A stretch of DNA of 15,657 nucleotides. Origin: Magnetococcales bacterium (GTDB lineage Bacteria > Pseudomonadota > Magnetococcia > Magnetococcales > JADFWU01). The stretch spans positions 1-15,657 of the forward strand of contig JADFWU010000059.1 of the NCBI GenBank assembly GCA_015234045.1, written 5' to 3'. Positions 5,844 to 14,800 of the stretch are shown piece by piece. The translations under genes were made by a program, and so were the position numbers. Position 1 is the stretch's first letter; the number at the start of each line of letters is the position of its first letter. The notes beneath the pieces were generated by a model, which did no database searches, was not told the origin of the DNA, and worked only from the letters and a program-made list of their open reading frames with translations.

Positions 5844-8800
5844 ATGAAAACCGCATCGCCTTGGCAAAATTTAGATGTTGCCGCTCGCTCTGTTGATACG
5901 CAGAACACCATTACCTTCAATAGTATGGATGCCGGAATCACTGTTCCGGATGCCAGCTGGTTGAATCAAAGTGACTTTTCCATGGAGGGAATGGATCTGA
6001 TACTGACCCATGCCAGTGGAGAGACGCTTCGGATTGAAGGGTATTTCCAGGCCATGCAATCGTCCTATCTGAGTGCAGAGGGAGGGGCGATATTGTTGCC
6101 GGAAACAGTGAGGCATTTGATTGACATGCCTGCTGAAGGGGAACAGGTGGCTGGTCCGATTGTCGCACGTGCTGTGGATGGAGTGATCGGCATGGTGGCG
6201 CTGCTGGGTGGTCGTGCACGGGTCAAGGATACACAGGGCATTGAACGGGCAGTGAAAAAAGGCGATTCGGTTAAAAAGGGCGATACCCTGAATACCGACC
6301 CGGACAGTTCTGTGAAAGTGGTGTTTCGTGATGGCACATCATTTCAGTTGGGCGCTGATAGTGAATCGGTGTTGGATAAATATGTCTATGATCCAACCAC
6401 CTTACAGGGTGCATTTCAGGCTACGGTTCGGAAGGGATTTTTTAATTACAAAAGCGGCAAGTTGGCCACCTTTGGCAGCGGACGTCACTCCATCATTAAA
6501 ACCCCTTCTGCTATCGTGGGTATTCGTGGCAGTGAGCTTGAGGGTGAAGTGCGTGCTGATGGATCCTCGGTGTTTGTCCATAAGTTTGGTGTGATTGATG
6601 TGCTTGATCCCATGGGCAACGTGATGTCCACGTTGTTGGATGCCGGTCAGGCCATCTCAATGACCGTGGATTTCAAGCCAACTGTTTTCAAGGCATCAAA
6701 GGCGATGATGGATCGCTTTGACAACCAGTTAAGCGCTGGTCAACCTGGTTGGCGTAAGGCAAAAGGCAAAGACGACAAAGCAGACGAAAAAGAAGATCAG
6801 GACGATAAGGAAGCCAAAGACGAAAAGGACGAAAAGGGCGAAAAAGAGGGCAAGGAAAAAGACGGGGAACCGCCGCCAAAAGAGGGAGAAGGTAAGGAAG
6901 GCGAAGAGGGCAAAGAAGGAGAAGAGGGTGACGGTGAGCTAAAAGAAGGACCAGATGGTGAGAAGGAGTCACCGCCAAAAGAGGGTGATGGTGAAAAACC
7001 ACCAGAAGGCGAGGGATTGGGAGAGGATGGTAAGCCTCTTCCCGTTGGAGAGGGTGCGCCTACAGAGGGTGGAAAAGTGGCCCAAGCCGCTGATGCCCTT
7101 ATGGAGCGTCTCGGCAGTATGGATGCAGCGACCAGTGGTGACGGGTCGCCCGCTTTGGCGGAAGCATCACCACAGCTGGCTAATATGCTACCAACGACTT
7201 TTGTTGATATGGTCACTGGTATGGCTCCGGCAGAGCAGGGCTTTGATTCCAATAATGTGCAGGAGCCGTTCTCAACTTCAAAGACTTTGATAGGCAGCTC
7301 AGATACCCCACAAAATGGCACGGCTGATAATGATACTCCGATGCCAGAGCCAGATTCCAATACAGATCCGATTAATACCACTAACTCACCGCCTTTTGCC
7401 CAAGATCAGGGACCGGAAAGTGATGAGCGGACCAATTTCAATGAGGATTCTGTTCTTGTTCTTCCTCTGAAGGCGGGTGACGGTGATGGTGGCCCTGTGG
7501 TGTTTGACATCCCAGAATTGGGCCATCCCATGCATGGGATGGCTGAGATCACCATGAATGAAAGCGGTGATGTTGGTACCCTTGTCTATACGCCTGAGCC
7601 CGACTTCAATGGTATGGATCAGATCAACTATCGGGTGAAGGATGTTGTCTCTGGCGCTGAGGCGGAAGCTACGGTGACGGTAAATGTTTTACCAGTCAAC
7701 GATGTTCCAATCATTACCCTTATTGAGTCTGTTGTTGTTTTGCCGGTGGGTGGCAGCTTTTCCCAAAACCTTTTTGAGAGTGTGGTTGATATTGAGGGTG
7801 AGGATATTACGCTCTCTGCTGCGCTTTCTGATGGTTCCTCTTTGCCTGATTGGCTCTCCTTCAATGCGGCTGAACAAATATTCAGTGGTGAAGTGAGTCG
7901 TGAGGATCTGACGGAGAGTTTGGCAGTGGTTATTACGGCTTCCGATGGAATAGACAACAGTCAGGTGACTGTTACTTTTTCTTTGCCGGATAACTTGCCG
8001 CCGGTAGCTGATGATTTGGTTGCCACGGTGTTGGAAGATGAGTCGGTTACGGTGACTCTGGTTGCCAGTGATCCAGATGGTGACGCACTGACCTATACAG
8101 TGGATCAGGCACCGGATGGTAGCCAGGTTTCCATTGAAGGCGATCAGCTGACATTTCAAGCCGCAGCGAATGCAAATGGTGAATTTAGCGTTTCCTATAT
8201 CGCCACTGATCCAGCTGGTGAAACCGATACTGCTCTGATTACAATAACCGTTGATCCGGTCAATGATGCACCACAGGCATCGGATCAGGTTGAAGTCGTT
8301 GAAGAAGACACACCCACCACGTTCGAGTTGGCGCTGACCGATGTTGATAATGAGTTGCTGCAACCACAATTGACCGTCCAGCCAAGCCATGGTGACATTC
8401 AGCTGGATGGTCTGTCTATCATCTATACCCCAGAGCCAGATACCTACGGAACCGATACATTTAGTTGGACAGTGACCGATGCAGCGGGTGTGTCTGTGGA
8501 GCAGACCGTCACTGTGGAGATTGTGGCTGTTAATGATGCACCGGTTGTTAATACGACACTTGATCCATTTGATCTGAGTGAAGCAGATACACTGAACTGG
8601 TCTATGCCAACGGGCACAGTAACCGATCCAGAAGGGGATACGCTTACCTGGAGTGCAACACTGGCTGATGGTTCAGCACTGCCGGGTTGGCTTGCCTTTG
8701 ATGATCAGGCTGTCACGCTGAGTGGTACACCGGAATGGGACAGCCTGACCGGTCCTGTCACGATTGAATTTCATGCCTCGGATGGCGAAGCGGAACCGGT

Positions 8801-11800
8801 TGATGTTTCACTGAACATGACCTTCTTGTTAGAAGGTGCTCTGGTTGCAGAAACAGTATCTGGTATGGCATTCAGCACAGAAACACAGAGTGGTCTGACT
8901 GAGGCATCCGGCCAATACAGCTACCGACCCGGTGAAACCATCACCTTTACCATTGGAGACACGGAATTCGGTACGGCTCAGGCTGCGGACTCATTAACCC
9001 TGCTGGATTTGGCCTCAGAAGCCAATGGTCAGTTGGACGATCCTTCCGTGCTCAATCGTGCGCGTCTGCTCTATACACTGGATAGTGATGGTGATGCGTC
9101 CAACGGTATTAGCCTGGATGGGTTGGTTTATGACAGCGGCAGCACTGTTTCTGCCAGTATGCCATCATTTAATGATCTGTTTTATTCGGATACAACCGTG
9201 TCTGGTGGCTACGGCGAGCCATCCACGTCTGGCATTGATTTTAGTCTTCCTGTAGAAGAGTTTGCGCTGCAAACCGCACTGATTGATCTGGTTACTACGG
9301 CCACTGGCAGTAGTACGCTTGTGGAAATTGATCTGGTTAGAAGTACGTTGTCTGAAAGTCTGAGTACAACGGATCTGATCTGGATCAATGATCCACTGGA
9401 TGCGGTAGAGGCTGTTGAAGCAACAACGTTTAGTTGGCATCTGCCGGATGATACGTTTGGCACTACACCGGCCATTGAACAGGTTGAATTGACGGCACTC
9501 GGAGGCACGACGTTACCAACATGGTTGAGTTACGATGATGTAACCGGTGTGCTATCCGGTGTCGCGGGCATTGACGATGACAGCACAACCGTGACCGTGA
9601 CCGCCACCAATACAGCCGGCAATAGCGCGGCTTATGACCTTGAAATTACTGTCACGCATATCAATCATGCGCCTGAAGCGGATGAAACCGCATGGGCTGA
9701 TTATGATTGGATCACCGGGCAAGCTGGAACCACTTTTACGGAAAGCATCGTTGATCTGTTCACTGATCCTGATGACAGCGATACGGTAACGCTCTCCATT
9801 ACCATGGAATCTGGTGAAGCACTGCCCACATGGCTCAGTTATGATCCTGTTGATTCCATGCTTACCGGCAATCCCACAGGTGAGAATACCGGTACGTTTT
9901 CCCTTTCGGTTGTGGGTACTGATAGTGGCGGTTTGAGTGCGACTTTATCGCTGACGTTAGAGATTTTGTCAGAGGATCTTGCACCGATTATCAGTAATTT
10001 ATCGGATACAGTCGCGATCACCAATAATGGCACGTATGCCATTTGGGAGGGTGGTTATGTTGAGGATTTGGATAGTGTAGCTGTTGATTTCACTGTTGAG
10101 ATTACCGATTCAACGCTATTGACCATTACTGATAGCGCACTCAATGCAATCGGTCTGGATCTGCTATCACCGGGTGTTTATTCTTCCTCAATCGCGCCGA
10201 GTGATGCCGCAGATCTGTTCTATGCACTGGATTTTCAGAGCGTTGATGGTGCTACTGGTACCAGCACAGTGACTGTTTCTGTAGATGATGGTGAGAACGA
10301 TCCTACCCTGTTTAATACCTCTGTAAGCGTGGCGGCCAATAGTGTGCCGGTACTCAGTGGCGTACCCATTGCGCTCAGTTCTGAGTCGGATTATGCGACA
10401 TATCCACTCACTTCATTGTATGGAACCGATCCTGATGCTGGTCAAACCCATACGCTGACCATCACACTCGATAATGCGGATAGCGGCGCTTTTACCGCGC
10501 AAAGCCTCACTTATGCGGGTGTGACTGATCAGGGTAGCGGTGTCTACGCTCTGGACGGAGCACTCTACGCCATTAATGAAGCGTTTTCCATATTGGCTTT
10601 TCAGCCAACAGCGGACCGCTTGGACATCGGCAGTTCAGAGACCGTTACCTTTACCGTAATGCTGGATGATGGCGCTGCTCAGACCGAAACAGCGGATATC
10701 ACGCTCACCATAGAAAATCCCAACACACTACCCTACGTCTATGGCCTTGATCTGACAGTTGAAAGCGATACGACACAGACGCTGTCATGGTCTTTGTTAG
10801 GATATGAGGATCTGGATGGTCAAGAGGCACAAACTGTAATTTTTGACACGCTTCCTGCGTATTCTACGCTGCTTTGGGATGACGCGCCGGTTACGATTGG
10901 TCAGGAAATTCCAGCGACTTCCATACAGGATGGACTGGTGACGCTTACGCCGGGTTCAGTCAATGGTTACGAATACATCACCTATCGGATCTCCGATGGG
11001 TTGGATTATAGCGATACTGGTTGGTTAATGGTCACGGTGACCGGTAATAATCTGTTGCCTGAAGCCATGGATGATCAGTTCTCCACGGTGCAGGGCACGG
11101 ATTTAACGTTGATGCCCAGTGAGTTGTTAGACAACGATTCCGATCCGGATAACGATACGCTGACCATCCTAAGCATTAGTGCTTCATCCACTGGTCATGC
11201 CGTAGTGACGCTGAATGAAGATGGGTCTTTGCTTTATCAGCCCGATGCCGCATTCACCGGCAACGATACATTTTCCTATACCATTGAAGATGGTCGCGGC
11301 GGTGAGTCTACCGCCACAGTAACCATCGTTGTACAGGATATCATTCCCGATGCAGTGATCTGGAGTGGTGCTGCCGAGGTGAGTGATTGGCATGAGGCCG
11401 GCAACTGGGTGGATGAAGCGGTGCCTGGATTGAATGATTCTGTGGTCACGCTGCATCAAGGTGTGACACCAATTGTCTATTCAACCGGTGATACCGAGTT
11501 GGACCAACTGGCTGTCCATGGTGATCTGCAACTCTCCGGCGGTGTGTTGAACATCGGTGGTGAGTCCACGGTTGCGGACGGTGCCACACTGACGCTTTCT
11601 GGCGGAACGCTGAATGGCTATGGCTCTCTCTCCATTGAGGGTGACCTCAATTGGTATTACGGCACGTTGGAAGGGCCGGGGCTAAGGTCGATCAATGGTA
11701 CGCTCTGGATGGACTCGTCCAGCAGTGGCACGCTCAATACCACGATGTTGGTTACAAACGGCGAAGCCTATTTCTCTCAAGCAACCCTGAGTGGTGATGG

Positions 11801-14800
11801 CTCTATTTATAATACTGGTAGCTGGGTTCTGAAAAACAACAATACCCTGGACATCTCTCTGACCAATGCCACAGATGGCACGGTTACGTTATCAGGGCCA
11901 GACTACGCCAGTGCGTATCTCACGCTAAACAGCGATAGCTATAACGATGGGCTATTGGTGTTGACCGATCACGGTGAACTCGCCTACCACTCTTATGTCA
12001 CCATCGGCGATTCTGCGGTATTTCATAACAATATTGGTGGCACCATATGGATGGAATCCGGCCTTGGCGGTGCGGATCGATATTGGCAAGGTGCATTGAA
12101 TAATTTGGGCAGTGTGGTGATTGATGGGCACGGCATTTTCCAAAATGCCGACATCGTCAATACCGGTCTGTTTGATTTCAACAGTGATTCGCAGTTCAAC
12201 AACTATGGCTACACCATGGACTTCTCAGCCGGAACCATGGATCTGGCTGATAATGTTGTAGTGACTGTCTATGATGGCTCATTGGCTTTTGGTGACGAAA
12301 CAGTCGTGAGTGGCAATGGTACATTGGCGCTCAATGGTTCTGTTCAACTTTATGCCATCGGTGACGGGACAGGAACAACCACTACGACAGGCACGACAGG
12401 CACAACAGGCACAACAGGTACGACTGGTACGACAGGTACAACAGGTACAACAGGTACAACAGGTACAACAGGTACGACTGGTACAACAGGACATGCGGAT
12501 TACATCCATGACAGTTCTGCTGTGATCTCTGTTCTGGGTTCAACGACCATATCGGGTCCAAGCTGGCAGATAAACGGCAAGATCATGGTGGAGGGTGGAT
12601 TGCTCACGCAAAACACGGCTCTCGAGATTGGGCAGGATGGTGAGTTGGCACTGGTGGGTACGTACTATGATACGGCTCAATTTCAGAGTGGGCAGTTGAT
12701 CGTCAATGCCGGCGTGATCACGTTGACGGATAGTGATGTCAACGCCTATGTCTCTGTGGACCTCAACAATGACGGCTTTGTCTATAATATGGGCACGATC
12801 CAGGTCGATGCCGGGGTTGGTGGTGGGTCACGGAACTGGTCTGGTCCTTTGTATAATGATGGTGTGGTCAATATTGATCATCAGTTTGATTTTGATGGTT
12901 CTTTAGATACCAGTTATGGCACGATAAATATCGGCCAGGATGGCACCTTGGTCATGGGTTATGCGTCATCGTTGATGATTGGTGAAATGACCAATTTGAC
13001 CGGTACAGGAACCCTTCGTTTCAGTAATAATTCAACTTTGGATTCCATGGATGGTGCCGTTTTGGACAGTACGGTCACTTTGGATATTGATGCCAATCTG
13101 TATTTGAACGGTGTTGGACTTGAAAATCGCCAAACCATCCATTTTGAGGGTTCTGATTTTACCGTCAATGCGCCTTTGCTCAATGCGGGTGAGATCATTC
13201 TGGATGGTCAATATTACAACGGTGCCTATCTGTATGGTTATGCGGATCTCAACAATGAAGGCACCATCACACTGACCGATTCCAGTGCTGCCAGTAGTTA
13301 TCCAACAATTCAAATGCAGGATGGTGCAACATTTACCAACATGACATCAGGTGTGATCCTCAGTGATGTGGGTGCCAGCGGCAGTGAACGGACCATCAGT
13401 GGCCAGTTTGTCAATGATGGCCTGTTGGATGTGGATTATCAGTTGCGTTACAGCGGTGGTGATCTGATTCATACCGGTAGTATGGATCTGGACGCTGATT
13501 TTACAGTAGATATCCTCAACCACTATTTTGATTTCCAGAGTGGCAGTGTGGATATCGCCGATGGTGCAACACTCACGGTCAGTGGTGGCACGTTCCTGGT
13601 TAGTGATGCTGTTGAGGTGACGGGTTCGGGCACTCTGAAATTGGATGGCACCATTGCGGTTGATATGACCGTCCTTGATATCGTTGTCGATACCAGCGCG
13701 GAAATTGATCTGTCGGGCACGGTCACTTTTGTCAATAACGCCTGGACCAATGCATCAACACTGAATATTCATTCTGGCACGGTCTCCTTTGATGGCCTGT
13801 TTACCAATACCGGCAATATGGTTTTGGAAGGACACTACTATGACAGTGCCGATGCGGTTTTCTATTATGACAGCACCAATGAGGGGCTGATTCAGCTCAC
13901 TGATGACAGTGCCAACAGTACATACAGTCAGTTGATTGTGGATGATACGGCCATTTTGACCAATGCGGCAGGCGGAACCATTCAATCTATTTACGGAAGT
14001 GGCGGTTCCGGGCGCTTTATTTCCGGTGATCTTATCAACGAAGGTACGTTGGATATCGATCATACCTTGACCATGAATGATGGTACGCTGGTCAATAGTG
14101 GCACCATTGATCTGGATGGTTCGCTTATCCTGAATAGCTATAATGAATTGGTTAATTTGCAGGGCGGTAGTATCAATCTAGCCGATACCAGCACGCTGAC
14201 TCAAAACAGTGGGCAAATCATACTGGGTGAGACTACGACGTTTACCGGTTTGGGTTCCTGGATATTGGCTGGAACGATCTCTGTCGAGTTGGCCACTGAC
14301 TACAGTCATACCACTACGGCTGAGACATCTATCGAAGGCTCAGTGTCTGTTTCCGGTGGTGTGTGGACCAATCAGTCGGATCTATTGATCAATGGTGGTG
14401 ATCTTGATTTCAACCAACAACTCATCAATGGTGCTGACGGCGCTATTCTTCTGGAAGGTCAATACTATAACTCCGCCAATGTAAATCTCTATCAGGGCAT
14501 GTCCAATTTGGGCTCCTTCACGTTGACAGATAACAGTTCTGGTAGCAATCAGGCCAAGATCTGGATTGAAAGCGGTTACAGCCTGGATAATGAGAGTGGC
14601 GGAACAATTCTGATTGATGCTGGAGTAGGTGGTAGTGGTCGTTATCTTTCCGGCTCGGTGAATAATGCAGGTCTGCTTGAAGTAAATCATACGCTGTATA
14701 TCAACTCCGGTGATTTTTCCAATACCGGTCATATGGATCTCAATGCGGCTGTTGAAATCAGCAACAGTAGCCATACAACCGATCTGTCAACAGGTAGTGT

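Noticed and set aside
6797-7381. Minus-strand 194-codon Ser/Pro/Phe-rich frame
   Set aside because: It is the antisense of the Lys/Glu/Gly linker in the adhesin; the composition is a mirror of the polypurine strand and there is no ribosome binding site or domain.
7689-8390. Minus-strand 233-codon frame inside the adhesin gene
   Set aside because: Opposite to a frame with clear cadherin-like domains; the predicted peptide has no recognisable features. The many long antisense frames in 7.6-15.2 kb come from the biased codon use of the adhesin.
12390-12488. CRISPR-like repeat array
   Set aside because: Nine-bp units without spacers, in frame within a coding sequence: a minisatellite.
12279-12509. 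Cysteine-rich minus-strand frame (CCTCCT repeats)
   Set aside because: Pure antisense shadow of the Gly-Thr-Thr microsatellite.
14382-14774. Minus-strand 130-codon frame in the solenoid region
   Set aside because: Recurs with the solenoid repeat (a similar frame at 14970-15182), so it follows the repeat rather than being a gene.
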